Shown here: piece after piece, positions 1-8,772 of the stretch
Layout of the letters: every line of letters starts with the position of its first letter
How positions within the stretch are numbered: position 1 is the first letter of the stretch
From: Crystallibacter degradans
GTDB taxonomy: Bacteria > Actinomycetota > Actinomycetes > Actinomycetales > Micrococcaceae
Assembly: GCF_012952295.1 (NCBI RefSeq)
Contig: NZ_JABBCH010000001.1
Location: 372,001-436,000 of the forward strand
DNA: 64,000 bases
Direction of reading: 5' to 3'
Notes under the pieces: generated by a model
What the model saw: only the letters and a program-made list of their open reading frames with translations
Databases searched by the model: none
What the model was told of the DNA's origin: nothing
Program-made: the position numbers and the translations under genes

Positions 1-303
1 ATCCTGCCCCAGGTGAAGGAGATGGAGCCCGAGCAGTTCGGCAAGTACGTCAGCTACGGCGAGCTCGCCCTCGGCAGCGCGCTGCTGGCCCCGTTCATCC
101 CCAGCCGGCTTGTCGGCCTGGGTCTCGCCGCGTTCTCCGGCACGCTGATCGGCATGTACCTCAAGACCCCGGGCATGACGCAGGAAGACAACGTCCGCCC
201 CACGGCCGAGGGCACCGGCCTGGCCAAGGACATCTGGATGTTCGGCATCGCGCTGGCCCTGATCCTGGACTCCAAGGGCAAGCAGAAGGCGCTGAAGGTC
301 TAG
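1..303 (+). CDS. Small membrane protein, DoxX-like, 5' end outside the window
   Basis: The reading frame is open from base 1, so the true start lies upstream and only about the last 100 codons are visible. The visible part has two hydrophobic stretches (one around LALGSALLAPFI and the following Gly-rich helix, one near the end at WMFGIALALIL) separated by a polar loop, and ends in a basic tail. Helix spacing and the Gly/Ala-rich helices resemble small DoxX-family-like membrane proteins of actinobacteria, but no diagnostic motif is present. A strong hairpin follows the stop codon. The family assignment is tentative; that it is a real C-terminus is well supported by codon use and the terminator. 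Confidence 0.6.
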   Translation: MLPQVKEMEPEQFGKYVSYGELALGSALLAPFIPSRLVGLGLAAFSGTLIGMYLKTPGMTQEDNVRPTAEGTGLAKDIWMFGIALALILDSKGKQKALKV

Positions 304-327
304 CCGGCACCTGTCTCTAAAGCCAAC

Positions 328-373
328 AACGACGGCGGCGCCTCACCTTTTGAAGGTGGGGCGCCGTCGTCGT
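328..373 (+). terminator. Rho-independent-like hairpin carrying the AACGACGGCGG stem
   Basis: The left arm (328-350) begins AACGACGGCG and the right arm (352-373) ends CGCCGTCGTCGT, with further pairing through CACCTT/AAGGTG around a very short loop. It sits 25 bases after the stop of the first gene. The same stem sequence recurs at other gene ends in the window (see findings). Confidence 0.8.
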
Positions 374-439
374 CTGCTGAAAATACAGCTGATGGCGCCG
401 GACATGAAACCGCGGTCGCACCCGCTTAGGATTGTTCCC

Positions 440-1099
440 GTGAGCAATTCGATCCACCCAGACGCAGGATTAGTGTCAGCCGATCGTGGCAGCGCGCCCA
501 GGTCTGCGACCGGCAATCCGTTACTGCCCGCCAACGCTTTGGTCCGCCAGGCCACAGCCGACGACGCCGCTGCCCTGGCCGACTTGGCCGCGGCAACTTT
601 CCCCCTGGCGTGCCCTCCGGTCATGACCGAGGACGACATCAACGGCTACATTGCCGAGCACCTCACCGAGGTCCGCTTCGGCAGCTATATTACGACGGCG
701 GAACGAACCGTGCTGGTGCTCGAAGTGTCCAACGTGGATGCAGGCGACGCCCCCGCTGCTGGCACGGGCGGAAGGTTGGTGGGCTACAGCATGCTCATCC
801 ACACCCCTCCCCTGGATGTCGAAGTCCAGGCGGCTCTGACTTTGCGGCCTACTTCGATGCTGAGCAAGTTCTACATTCGGGCCGACGCCCACGGCAGCGG
901 CCTGTCCCATCGGCTCATGGACGCTACCCTGTCCGCCGCCGCGGAAAACGGTTCGCGCGCGGTCTGGCTTTCCGTCAGCGAGGAAAACGTACGTGCCCAG
1001 AAGTTCTACGCCAAGAACGGATTCCGGACCGTTGGCGGTATGAACTTCCCCACCGGCCGCTTGATCCTGCGCGACTTCGTGCTGGAACGAGCGGTCTAA
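440..1099 (+). CDS. GNAT family N-acetyltransferase
   Basis: Predicted 219-residue acyl-CoA-dependent N-acetyltransferase. The N-terminal part (LVRQATADDAAALADLA) is the usual GNAT beta1-alpha1 opening. The acetyl-CoA region around FYIRADAHGSGLSHRLMDA matches motif A in outline, followed by the motif B-like segment VSEENVRAQKFYAKNGF. The substrate cannot be told from sequence. The frame is open further upstream, but those codons run through the hairpin at 328-373; GTG at 440 is preferred. A TAGGAT hexamer at 427-432 would suit a -10 box of a leaderless transcript. No operon partner is close. Confidence 0.85.
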   Translation: MSNSIHPDAGLVSADRGSAPRSATGNPLLPANALVRQATADDAAALADLAAATFPLACPPVMTEDDINGYIAEHLTEVRFGSYITTAERTVLVLEVSNVDAGDAPAAGTGGRLVGYSMLIHTPPLDVEVQAALTLRPTSMLSKFYIRADAHGSGLSHRLMDATLSAAAENGSRAVWLSVSEENVRAQKFYAKNGFRTVGGMNFPTGRLILRDFVLERAV

Positions 1100-1192
1100 A
1101 AACCATACTCAGGCAATTCACAGGTTGCTCCCGGCCAACAATCAAGTTTAAGGCCTACTGTGAAGTTACCTCATAAAGGTGCGAGTGATGCG

Positions 1193-1238
1193 GCGCCGGC
1201 CGGTCGGAGTTTTCCCCCAACCTCCAACCAGCCGGCGC
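1193..1238 (+). terminator. GC-rich hairpin in the 1100-1493 gap
   Basis: Arms GCGCCGGCCGGTCGG (1193-1207) and CCAACCAGCCGGCGC (1224-1238) pair over 15 positions including G-U pairs, with a loop that contains TTTT. It lies about 95 bases after the acetyltransferase stop and is the only structure seen in the 394-base gap between 1099 and 1494. Confidence 0.5.
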
Positions 1239-1493
1239 TATCTCTTTAACTTCCATCAGTAACCCCCACAGCGGATTCTAGGGGCCTATTACCCCACTGA
1301 TCCTGCTGGCTTGTCCCACGCCCCCCTGCTGGCCACCGGTCGCGAGCTGCTTCGGCTGCCTTGGGCATCACGTCGCCGTGGTCGCCCTTGCAAGCTCAGC
1401 CGCTGAAAAATCTTCCGGTGCTTTTCCGCCGCTCTCCGCCCTGTGATGTGCGCGCAGTCACAAACTGTCGGTGCTGGTTCGTAGGGTGGGTGT

Positions 1494-3149
1494 ATGGAAG
1501 ATTTCCAGTTTGATTTCATACCGGCGCCGGAGCCGGACCGGGACCGTGGTTTGCGGGCGCTCGGTTTGGCGGGCAGTTCGCTGCTGGAAATCATGCTGCA
1601 CAAACTCCTCCTCGATGCGTGGGCCGAGGAGAACCTGGCCTTCGGCGGCCGGCACGGCGAACCGTTCGACGAAGCGGCCGAGGAAGCCAACCAAGTGCTG
1701 GCGAAGGCTGCGGTGCTGCCGGAGGTGCCGGGCCTGCCGGAAGGCTGGGAGAACCTGGCGCCGGCGGCGCTGGCCGGGGTGCTGGAGCGGATTGATCCGG
1801 AGGCGCTGGATGATGTCGGGACCATTGATTACCTGCAGGCGTCCGCGAAGACCGTGGCGTGGCTGCAGTCCGGCCGGGTGAAGGCGTTGAACCGGTTCAC
1901 CGAGCTGCGCCCGGCCGAAGGCGCCGAGACCGGCAACGCGCACGGGTTCTCCTCCTGCGCGGCAACGGAGATCGCCGCTGCCCTGGCCCAGCCCCGCGGG
2001 GCTGCGCAGAAAGACCTCGCCGAGGCCGCGCAGCTGTGCGGGCATTTGCCGGCTACGGTGGAGGCGATGGCCGCCGGGACCCTGGACCTGCCGCGGGCCA
2101 CCGCGATCGCCCGCGGCTCCGCCGACCTGCCCGAGAATCTGCTGCCTGCGTTCGAGGCAGGGGTCCTGCCCAAGGCCGGCGAGATCACCGTCGAGAGTGT
2201 CCGGGCGCGCGCCCGCAAGGCCCGCGAACGTTTACACCCGGAAAGCCTCACCGTCCGCCACGAAAAAGCGAACCAGTCCCGCAACGTCGGCCTCGTGCCG
2301 CAGGATGACGGGATGGCCGAAGTCTGGTTCCGCTGCAGCGCGGACAAGGCGGTGATGGTGTTCAACCTGGTCCAGGCCCTCGCGAAGAAGCTGCAGGGCC
2401 CCGACGAAGCCCGCACCCTGCCCCAGCTGCGCGCCGACGTCATCACCGACCTGCTCGTCAACAACCCAGGCGCGTGTAACGGCACCGGCAACACCACCGG
2501 CACCTGCACGGGCGCCGGCACCTGCGGCGGCGGCAGCGCAGCCACCGGGACCGGGAACGGAACCTCTACCGGCACCTGTACCGGGAACTGCAAGGGGACG
2601 GGGACCGGTGCCGGGGCCGGGGTGACGGCCAGCGTCGCGGTCACGTTGTCGCTGGAGACCGCGGCGGGGTTGAGCAAGGGGCCCGGCGAACTCGCCGGGT
2701 ACGGGCCGATCCCGCCGGAAATGGCCCGCAACCTCGCCGGACTCGCGGAATCCTGGCTGCCGGTGTTGACCGATGAATACGGCAACGCGATCGCCGCCGC
2801 GAAAGACCTGCGGCACCCGCCCGAATGGCTCAAACGACTCGTCCGCTTACGCGACGGGCACTGCAGCGGCCCCGGCTGCCGCGTCGAAGCCCGCTTCTGC
2901 GAAATCGACCACACCATCGCCTGGGAAGACGGCGGCAAAACCGTCCTCGAAAATCTCAAAGCCCTCTGCAAACCCGAACACGCTGCGAAGCACGCCGGCG
3001 GCTGGAAAGTCACCCAATACGCCGACGGCAGCACCACCTGGACATCGCGCACCGGCCACGAATGGACCAGCACCCCCGAAAACAGCTGGTCCATCCGCCC
3101 ACCAACCCAACCACCACCACCGGACCTCTACACCCCACCACCCTTCTGA
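1494..3149 (+). CDS. DUF222 / HNH endonuclease-motif protein (13E12 type)
   Basis: A 551-residue protein of the DUF222-HNH family that is abundant in actinobacteria and whose function is not established. Residues about 1-310 form the alpha-helical DUF222 part. Residues about 328-380 are an extreme low-complexity insert made almost only of Gly, Thr, Cys, Asn and Ala. The C-terminal HNH nuclease-like motif lies near residues 445-505: DGHCSGPGC, then CEIDHTIAWEDGG, then NLKALCKPEH, with paired cysteines and histidines suited to metal binding. A Pro-rich tail follows. Start ATG 1494 follows a GGGTGGG stretch. A second family member is at 53.1-54.7 kb. Nuclease activity is an inference only. Confidence 0.85.
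   Translation: MEDFQFDFIPAPEPDRDRGLRALGLAGSSLLEIMLHKLLLDAWAEENLAFGGRHGEPFDEAAEEANQVLAKAAVLPEVPGLPEGWENLAPAALAGVLERIDPEALDDVGTIDYLQASAKTVAWLQSGRVKALNRFTELRPAEGAETGNAHGFSSCAATEIAAALAQPRGAAQKDLAEAAQLCGHLPATVEAMAAGTLDLPRATAIARGSADLPENLLPAFEAGVLPKAGEITVESVRARARKARERLHPESLTVRHEKANQSRNVGLVPQDDGMAEVWFRCSADKAVMVFNLVQALAKKLQGPDEARTLPQLRADVITDLLVNNPGACNGTGNTTGTCTGAGTCGGGSAATGTGNGTSTGTCTGNCKGTGTGAGAGVTASVAVTLSLETAAGLSKGPGELAGYGPIPPEMARNLAGLAESWLPVLTDEYGNAIAAAKDLRHPPEWLKRLVRLRDGHCSGPGCRVEARFCEIDHTIAWEDGGKTVLENLKALCKPEHAAKHAGGWKVTQYADGSTTWTSRTGHEWTSTPENSWSIRPPTQPPPPDLYTPPPF
2474..2640 (+). repeat. Low-complexity GGCACCGG-type repeats inside the HNH gene
   Basis: Degenerate tandem units related to ACCGGCACCTGCAC and ACCGGGAACGG encode a Gly/Thr/Cys/Asn run. 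The insert sits between the DUF222 and HNH parts, a position where the second family member has a Gly/Ala/Asp linker instead. The units are slippage-prone and in-frame. Confidence 0.75.
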
Positions 3150-3217
3150 CGCTTCTCAATGGAGGCGGCACGGCACCCCAAAGGTCAGACGCCGCCGTCG
3201 TTAATCAAGGCTCCAGG

Positions 3218-4879
3218 TCAGGGAGCGACCACGACGTGCTCGTTCGGCACGCAATGCGTCATGGTGAGCCCTTCGACGTTCCGCGGGCCGTTCTTGCCCA
3301 GGTTCTTCATCCGCGACACCTCGGCATCGGTAAGCGTCTGCGACTGCAACGGGCCAAGGTCCTTCACATCTTCGAGGCTGATACCCAGTCCCTCGCCCAC
3401 GCGGGAGCCCAGTTCGTCGTCGACCATGTAGAAGTGCCAGAGCATGCGCTCCTGGACCTTCCGGTCCGCCTGCGCAATCAGCGTGGCGAAGTTGGTGACG
3501 AGGTCATCCTGCTCCCAGTCCTCCAACAGTTGGTAGCGCTGGCCTGCCTGCTCATAATCATTGGTGCGCGGAATGCGGGCACGGGTCAGCCGGCCGGTGA
3601 GTTCCGGGCCCTCAATGTCCTCCGTCTGGTAATGTCCCTCGCGCAGACCGCCTGTGATGGAGGGTTCATAGTTGACGCGCGGGTTCTGTCCCACGCCGAG
3701 ATCGCGCCCGTAGGACATCTGGCCGCCGGTCTGGTTCGTGGCTACCTGGACACGTCGCGGCGAGTTCACGGGCAGCTGCAGATAGTTCGGTCCCACCCGG
3801 TAACGCTGGGTGTCGCTGTAGCTGAAGGTGCGGCCAACGAGCATTTTGTCGTCTGAGAAATCCAGTCCGTCCACCAGGACGCCGGTGCCGAAGGCGATCT
3901 GCTCGTTCTCGTTGTGGTGGTCGGAGACGTTCTCGTTCAGTGTCATGGTGCCAGCGAGTTTGGGCTCGAAGTCCTGTTCCGGCCAGGTCTTCGTGTCATC
4001 CAAAGGGTCCCAATCGAGTTCCGGATGCTCGTCGTCGCTCATCATCTGCACGTAGAGATCCCATTTCGGGAAGTCGCCGCGTTCGATCGCTTCAAACAGG
4101 TCCTTGGAAGCATGCCCGGTGTCATTGGCCTGGATGTTCGCCGCGTCCGCTTCGGTCAAGCTCTTCACACCCTGGTGCGGCTGCCACGTGTACTTCACCA
4201 GGACCGTGTCGCCGGTCTGGTTGCACCACTTGTAGGTGTTGACGCCGAAACCCTGCATGTGGCGGTAGTCCGCCGGGATGCCGCGCGGACTGAACAGGTT
4301 GACCAGCATGTGTAGGCACTCAGGTGTCTGCGACATGAAGTCAAAAATCCGCGCGGGCTCCTGCCGGAAGGTGATGGGGTCCGGCTTGAGCGCGTGGATC
4401 ACGTCCGGGAACTTGATGGCGTCCCGGATGAAGAACACCGCCAGGTTGTTGCCGACCAGATCCCAGTTGCCGTCCTCCGTGTAGAACTTCACTGCGAAAC
4501 CGCGCGGGTCACGGGCTGCTTCCGAGGAGTCATGGCCGCCGATCACCGTGGAAAACCGCACTGCCACGTCCGTCTTCTTGCCCGCTTCCTGGAACAGCTT
4601 CGCCCGCGTGTACTTGGAGATCGGTTCGTCGCCCCACTTGCCGGTGGCTTCGAACGTGCCGAAGGAAACGAACCCGCGCGCATGGACCACCCGTTCGGGA
4701 ATGCGCTCCCGGTCAAAGTGGCTGATCTTCTCCAGGAACTGGTAGTTCTCCAGGGTGGCCGGACCCCGTGGGCCAACCGTCCGCTGGTTCTGATTGTCGT
4801 AAACCTGATGCCCTTGCCGGTTGGTCAGGATGGACCGGTCATCGCCTTCTGCTGGTGGCCGATTGGCTGCATCTGTCAT
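3218..4879 (-). CDS. katA: Monofunctional haem catalase
   Basis: A 553-residue catalase that dismutates hydrogen peroxide in the cytoplasm. The distal haem histidine is H66 in RVVHARG. The conserved asparagine lies in [18 protein letters not shown], and the proximal haem tyrosine region reads [17 protein letters not shown]. Length and motif order match small-subunit clade 3 catalases with modest terminal extensions. It converges on the HNH gene. The intergenic piece 3150-3217 holds CCGCCGTCGTT (3192-3202), one arm of the recurrent terminator stem. No OxyR, PerR or FurA gene is beside it, so its regulation cannot be read from context. The family call is certain; the gene symbol is generic. Confidence 0.96.
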   Translation of the reverse strand: MTDAANRPPAEGDDRSILTNRQGHQVYDNQNQRTVGPRGPATLENYQFLEKISHFDRERIPERVVHARGFVSFGTFEATGKWGDEPISKYTRAKLFQEAGKKTDVAVRFSTVIGGHDSSEAARDPRGFAVKFYTEDGNWDLVGNNLAVFFIRDAIKFPDVIHALKPDPITFRQEPARIFDFMSQTPECLHMLVNLFSPRGIPADYRHMQGFGVNTYKWCNQTGDTVLVKYTWQPHQGVKSLTEADAANIQANDTGHASKDLFEAIERGDFPKWDLYVQMMSDDEHPELDWDPLDDTKTWPEQDFEPKLAGTMTLNENVSDHHNENEQIAFGTGVLVDGLDFSDDKMLVGRTFSYSDTQRYRVGPNYLQLPVNSPRRVQVATNQTGGQMSYGRDLGVGQNPRVNYEPSITGGLREGHYQTEDIEGPELTGRLTRARIPRTNDYEQAGQRYQLLEDWEQDDLVTNFATLIAQADRKVQERMLWHFYMVDDELGSRVGEGLGISLEDVKDLGPLQSQTLTDAEVSRMKNLGKNGPRNVEGLTMTHCVPNEHVVVAP

Positions 4880-5071
4880 GGTCTTACCTTCTTAGGGGAA
4901 ATGGATGCAAGGTGGCCCGGGACAGGCCATCGCCCGTAGTTACCACTCTGTTACCGGCCGCGACAGAGGTCAATAGGTGCAGACGCCAAGAGACAACAGC
5001 CGTGAATGAACGCCCTGGCCGACGCCTCCTTGCACCAGTCACTGCAGTTATCAGAGCACAGCCCACCGAGG

Positions 5072-6829
5072 TCAATAGGCATCATGAACGACGGCGGGGC
5101 GCGCGGCTACCCAGGTCAGGTCCAGCCCGGCGTGCGGACAGTCGACGGACCACTCCGTGAACCCGGCGGCGAGCGCGTCCGGATCATCCGACGCGAACAG
5201 CACTACACCGGGATAATCACGCACAACCCGGGCCAGCATCTGTCTGCCGTCCCGGTCCAGGTCCGCGTCCAGCCTGTTGATCACCAGCACCGGCGGCTCC
5301 CCCAGCATTGCCCGGGCCAGCACCAGCCGCGCCCGCTCCGAGGTGGACAGAGGCTCGCCGCCGCGTTTGAGCATGGTCTGCTCGCCCCGTTCCAGCCGTG
5401 CAATAGATCCGGCCAGCCCCACCCGTTCCAACGCAGCCGATCCTTCCGCCGCGTCCAAATCAGGCCTGCGGTAGCGCACACTGCGCGCGATCGATCCCCG
5501 CTCCAGGAAGGCTCCGGCAGCGGCATAGCCCACCAGCCGCCGCCGGTCCCGTCCGCCACTGTCCAGCAGCGACATGCCGTCGACCTGAGTGAACGCATCT
5601 GGATCGCTGCGCACACCGATCAACGTTTCCAGCAGCCTGGTCTCCACTGCCGGATCGGCGGAGCGGATGCGCACCCGCTGCCCCGGCCAAGCCCGAAGCT
5701 CCGGGACGGGGCAGTTCCGGCATTCCGACAAGCCCGCCACCAGGAGCATGCCCGCATCCTCACCGTTCATCACCTCATCGTTCAGTGTCTGCCCGTTTGG
5801 AGCCTCCTCATTCGCGCCCACGGCATTCACACCCACCACACCGGCGTGGCGCCCGTAGGCGGCAACCCGCCGTCGTCGTTCGTTTCCTTGCGTTGCCGAA
5901 ACGGCGAGGGCTGGACCGAGGATCCGGCGTGCGGCCTTGAAGTTCTGCCGGTATTCGACGGCGCGGCCCATGTCGGTAATGGGGGCCGCGATCATGCCGA
6001 CGATGGTCAGCGCGGCGGCGACGGTCGCCGTCGGAATGGCCTGCCAGCTGCCCACGGCGGCGACGGCAGCCGTGCCGAGCGAGGCCGCGGCGGCAGCGGC
6101 ACCACGGATGGAGCCGGAAGCGGCGGCGCGGTGCACCGCCGCGTCGACCACGTTGCGGCCGGCCTTGTCCACCTGCTTGACCTCGCGCTCCTCGCCACCC
6201 GCGGCGCGGATCGTGCCGGCTGCCATGACCGTATCGGCGAGCCGTGCCGCGAGCCGCCCGCGTTGGCGCCGCAGGGCACGCGCGCGTTCAAAGGCCGGTC
6301 TGGCCAACATCGCCAGGCCTGCGGCCAGGATGGCCAAGGGAACGACGACGGCGAGGGCGAGTCCCGGCGCGAGCAGCCACAGCGCCACCGCGGTGCCGAG
6401 GATCAGCGGGATGCCCACGGCCAGCGGCGCAATCCCCATCGCAATCCAGTCGCGCACGCTGGAGAGGTCGTTGGTGCTGCGCGCGATGGTCACGCCCGGC
6501 GACGGTCTCCGGTCGGTGGCCAGCGCGGATTTCACCAGGCCCTTGCGGATCTGATGGATGTAGTCCTGGCCGAGCATCTCGCCGAGCACCCGTTCGAGGG
6601 CCCGCAGGCCGCCGATGGCCAGCGCGGCCGCGGCGAGTCCGGCGACGAGGGGAACGATATTCCCGCCACCAGTTGTCGGGGCCTGGTCGAGCAGCCACAT
6701 CATCAGCAGCGCGCTGGCCCCGGTCACCGCCGCCATGGCCAGGCCGGCGCCGACCAGCAGCGCCATCAGACCGCGACGCCGCCCGCTCAGCAGCCTGGGC
6801 AGGCCGGGCGGAAGATTCTTGCTGGGCAT
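5072..6829 (-). CDS. ABC exporter-like protein with degenerate ATP-binding domain
   Basis: A 585-residue half-transporter-like protein. Residues about 15-300 form the membrane domain (hydrophobic segments such as LMALLVGAGLAMAAVTGAS and LAVGIPLILGTAVALWLLA) and the rest resembles an ABC nucleotide-binding domain. The key motifs are broken. The Walker A place reads RSADPAVETRLL with no GKS/T; the signature place reads LSTSERARLVLARA instead of LSGGQ; the Walker B place reads PPVLVINRLDADLD with the Asp-Glu pair replaced. ATP hydrolysis by this chain alone is therefore doubtful. ATG 6829 is chosen because it has AGGTG upstream and lies 14 bases after the stop of the P-loop NTPase gene, so the two form an operon. 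Substrate unknown. Confidence 0.8.
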   Translation of the reverse strand: MPSKNLPPGLPRLLSGRRRGLMALLVGAGLAMAAVTGASALLMMWLLDQAPTTGGGNIVPLVAGLAAAALAIGGLRALERVLGEMLGQDYIHQIRKGLVKSALATDRRPSPGVTIARSTNDLSSVRDWIAMGIAPLAVGIPLILGTAVALWLLAPGLALAVVVPLAILAAGLAMLARPAFERARALRRQRGRLAARLADTVMAAGTIRAAGGEEREVKQVDKAGRNVVDAAVHRAAASGSIRGAAAAAASLGTAAVAAVGSWQAIPTATVAAALTIVGMIAAPITDMGRAVEYRQNFKAARRILGPALAVSATQGNERRRRVAAYGRHAGVVGVNAVGANEEAPNGQTLNDEVMNGEDAGMLLVAGLSECRNCPVPELRAWPGQRVRIRSADPAVETRLLETLIGVRSDPDAFTQVDGMSLLDSGGRDRRRLVGYAAAGAFLERGSIARSVRYRRPDLDAAEGSAALERVGLAGSIARLERGEQTMLKRGGEPLSTSERARLVLARAMLGEPPVLVINRLDADLDRDGRQMLARVVRDYPGVVLFASDDPDALAAGFTEWSVDCPHAGLDLTWVAARPAVVHDAY

Positions 6830-6843
6830 GCTTCGCACCTGCC

Positions 6844-7953
6844 TTATTTGCGCGCGGGCAACAGGTCCAGGGCCGTTGCCGGGTTGCACAGATCGTAGGT
6901 ATTGATCACGCGGGTGGTGATCACGCCGGCGGCTTCCCGGGCGGCAAGCGGCGAGGCGGTGAGCAGGCCCGAGACAGCCGGGACGGAAACGCCGGCTTCC
7001 TGCAGGACACCGATCCCCGCCGTAGCGCCCAGGGCATCCGCGGCGGCGAACACCACATGGTCGACGGCCGCGTGGAAAACCGGGTCATGGAGCAGCCGGC
7101 TGGTTTCGCCCTGGTATGCGCCGTCGGCAATTTCCACCACGATCACATCGGTCTCGGCCGTGGTCAGGGTGTCGATGAGGCTGGTCAGCAGGCCGCGCAC
7201 GGTTTCGTAGTCCAGCAGATAAGTGGTCGGGAAGCCAAAGTCGGTGAAGTCCAGCACCAGGCGGGCACCGGCGTCGGTGAAGAGGCGCGGATCGTTGCCG
7301 GAGCCGGTCCCGGTCGCCTTGCCCGCGGAAACCCGCAGGCCCGCTGCATCCAGCCCGTTGACCAGGCAGCCCAGCGTGGTCGACTTGCCGGAATTCATCG
7401 AGGTACCCAGCACCGCAATCACCGGCGGCCGGCCGGGCAGTTCGGTGGCGTGGTTGACGGCGTGCGGTGCCAGGTCCTGCAGGTTGACCACCACACCGTC
7501 CTTGGCGAGCAGGCCGAGCGGCTGGATAGTGGTGGCCTTGTCGATGTCCGCGTGCTGTTCAAGGACGCGGGCGGCCAGTCCGCCGCCGGCCACCAGGCTG
7601 CATTCGCCGAGGTCATCCGGCACGACGGCGAGGAACTGGTCCGGCGCGTAGCGGTTCCCGAAGGCGACCAGGATTTCGTCGCCGGGGAACATGGCCTGGC
7701 GGCGCGATGCCGGACTTTCCAGCTTCGTGTGCTTCCCGAGCTCCACGACCCTGGCCAGCACCACGTCGCCGGCGGCCGGAACGGTGTGCAGCAGTTCGTA
7801 ACCTGCCGGATCGAGTGCCAACCGGTCCGCCAGGAACCGGGTGGTGTAGGCCTTCTTGGCCCGCTGCAGCCGCTGCGGATCCGCGGTTACTGCTGTGCCG
7901 GCGGCGCTGGTGGTGAGGGAAAGGGCTTCGCTGGGGTGGGCGACGAGTGTCAC
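6844..7953 (-). CDS. P-loop NTPase of unknown role (MobB/DUF1611-like)
   Basis: A 369-residue cytoplasmic protein. Residues about 60-160 look like a beta-rich domain of unknown type. A clear Walker A, VLGTSMNSGKST, lies near residues 182-193, followed by GKATGTGSGNDPRLF and a hydrophobic Walker B-like strand DVIVVEIADGAYQ, the arrangement seen in MobB/DUF1611-like P-loop proteins. It is the first gene of a two-gene operon with the degenerate ABC protein; since that partner has lost its own Walker A, this NTPase might supply the nucleotide function (inference). Start GTG 7953 has AAGGAGA seven bases upstream. A perfect LacI-type palindrome lies 75 bases upstream. The biochemical function is not known to me. 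Confidence 0.7.
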   Translation of the reverse strand: MTLVAHPSEALSLTTSAAGTAVTADPQRLQRAKKAYTTRFLADRLALDPAGYELLHTVPAAGDVVLARVVELGKHTKLESPASRRQAMFPGDEILVAFGNRYAPDQFLAVVPDDLGECSLVAGGGLAARVLEQHADIDKATTIQPLGLLAKDGVVVNLQDLAPHAVNHATELPGRPPVIAVLGTSMNSGKSTTLGCLVNGLDAAGLRVSAGKATGTGSGNDPRLFTDAGARLVLDFTDFGFPTTYLLDYETVRGLLTSLIDTLTTAETDVIVVEIADGAYQGETSRLLHDPVFHAAVDHVVFAAADALGATAGIGVLQEAGVSVPAVSGLLTASPLAAREAAGVITTRVINTYDLCNPATALDLLPARK

Positions 7954-8027
7954 GGTCTTCTCCTTGGTCCGGGTTTGCTGTCAGTAATGACTAAACCGGG
8001 CCCAGATGAAAGGGACATGATGTACCG

Positions 8028-8043
8028 ATGAGAGCGCTCTCAT
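8028..8043. promoter_or_regulatory. Perfect 16-bp palindrome, LacI-family operator type
   Basis: ATGAGAGC/GCTCTCAT is a perfect palindrome with the central CG step typical of LacI-family operators; the core is close to the TGGGAGCGCTCCCA box of Streptomyces CebR. It lies 75 bases upstream of the P-loop NTPase/ABC operon and 175 bases upstream of the divergent phosphatase gene. No LacI-type gene or sugar gene is in the window. Confidence 0.65.
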
Positions 8044-8218
8044 GAACCGTTTACCCTCGGTTCATGTTGCGTGCACCGCGGCTTCAGCCGGCCCTGCCGC
8101 CTGGCCCGGAATCCCCCGGACCGCCGCACCCATTCGCGCGCCAAGCCGCGGCGTCGTTTCCCATTGGCACCGCGGTGGGGCAGGATTGATGCAGACAACT
8201 GGACATGAGGAGGCCTAA

Positions 8219-8761
8219 GTGCTGGCACTGGTGCGACACGGTGAGACCGACTGGAATTCGGCTGGACGGCTGCAGGGGCATACGGACATCCCGCTGAATG
8301 AGTTGGGCTGCAGGCAGGCTAACGACGCCGGCGCCAAGCTGGCAACGGAGGAATGGAACCTTTTGGTTTCATCACCTTTGCGCCGCGCCCGCGAGACCGC
8401 AGAGATCATCGGCAAGCACGTCGGGCTGTCGATCTCCGTCACCCTTCCCGGCTTGATGGAACGGGATTTCCGTGACGCCGAAGGCACGGTACTGCTGGGC
8501 ATGGACCGGCCCGAGATCGACAAGCTGCTGCTCGTTTCCGAGCCGGAAGCCGAAGTGGCGGCACGCAGCATTGCCACCCTGCAGGAGCTGGTCCACGCGA
8601 ACCCGGACCAGCGCATCATCGTCGTCGCGCATGGCACGCTCATCAGGGTGACCATGGGGCTGTTGCGCGGCGAAGCCCATGCCCATGTCATCAACGGCGA
8701 AGCCATCGAGCTGGAGCCGGACCTGCTGCTCGGGTTCAAGGCGGAGCACGTCGCCGGCTAG
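8219..8761 (+). CDS. Histidine phosphatase family protein (phosphoglycerate mutase-like)
   Basis: A 180-residue member of the histidine phosphatase superfamily. The catalytic RHGE motif is at the very N-terminus (LALVRHGETDWN), the phosphate-binding arginine appears in SSPLRRARETAEII, and the second catalytic histidine lies in IIVVAHGTLIRV. The size fits cofactor-independent broad-specificity phosphatases rather than true glycolytic dPGM. The GTG start has an AGGAGG site at 8207-8212. It converges with the FMN reductase gene after 11 bases. Substrate not determinable. Confidence 0.9.
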   Translation: MLALVRHGETDWNSAGRLQGHTDIPLNELGCRQANDAGAKLATEEWNLLVSSPLRRARETAEIIGKHVGLSISVTLPGLMERDFRDAEGTVLLGMDRPEIDKLLLVSEPEAEVAARSIATLQELVHANPDQRIIVVAHGTLIRVTMGLLRGEAHAHVINGEAIELEPDLLLGFKAEHVAG

Positions 8762-8772
8762 TTCCGGCTAAT

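Noticed and set aside
4966-5079. 12-bp direct repeat GAGGTCAATAGG at 4966-4977 and 5068-5079
   Set aside because: Short, only two copies, no gene or mobile element between them; could be chance or a minor duplication near the catalase promoter.
8040-8228. Small minus-strand open frame between the NTPase and phosphatase genes
   Set aside because: Arg/Pro-rich composition without a domain; it overlaps the LacI-type palindrome and the phosphatase ribosome site.
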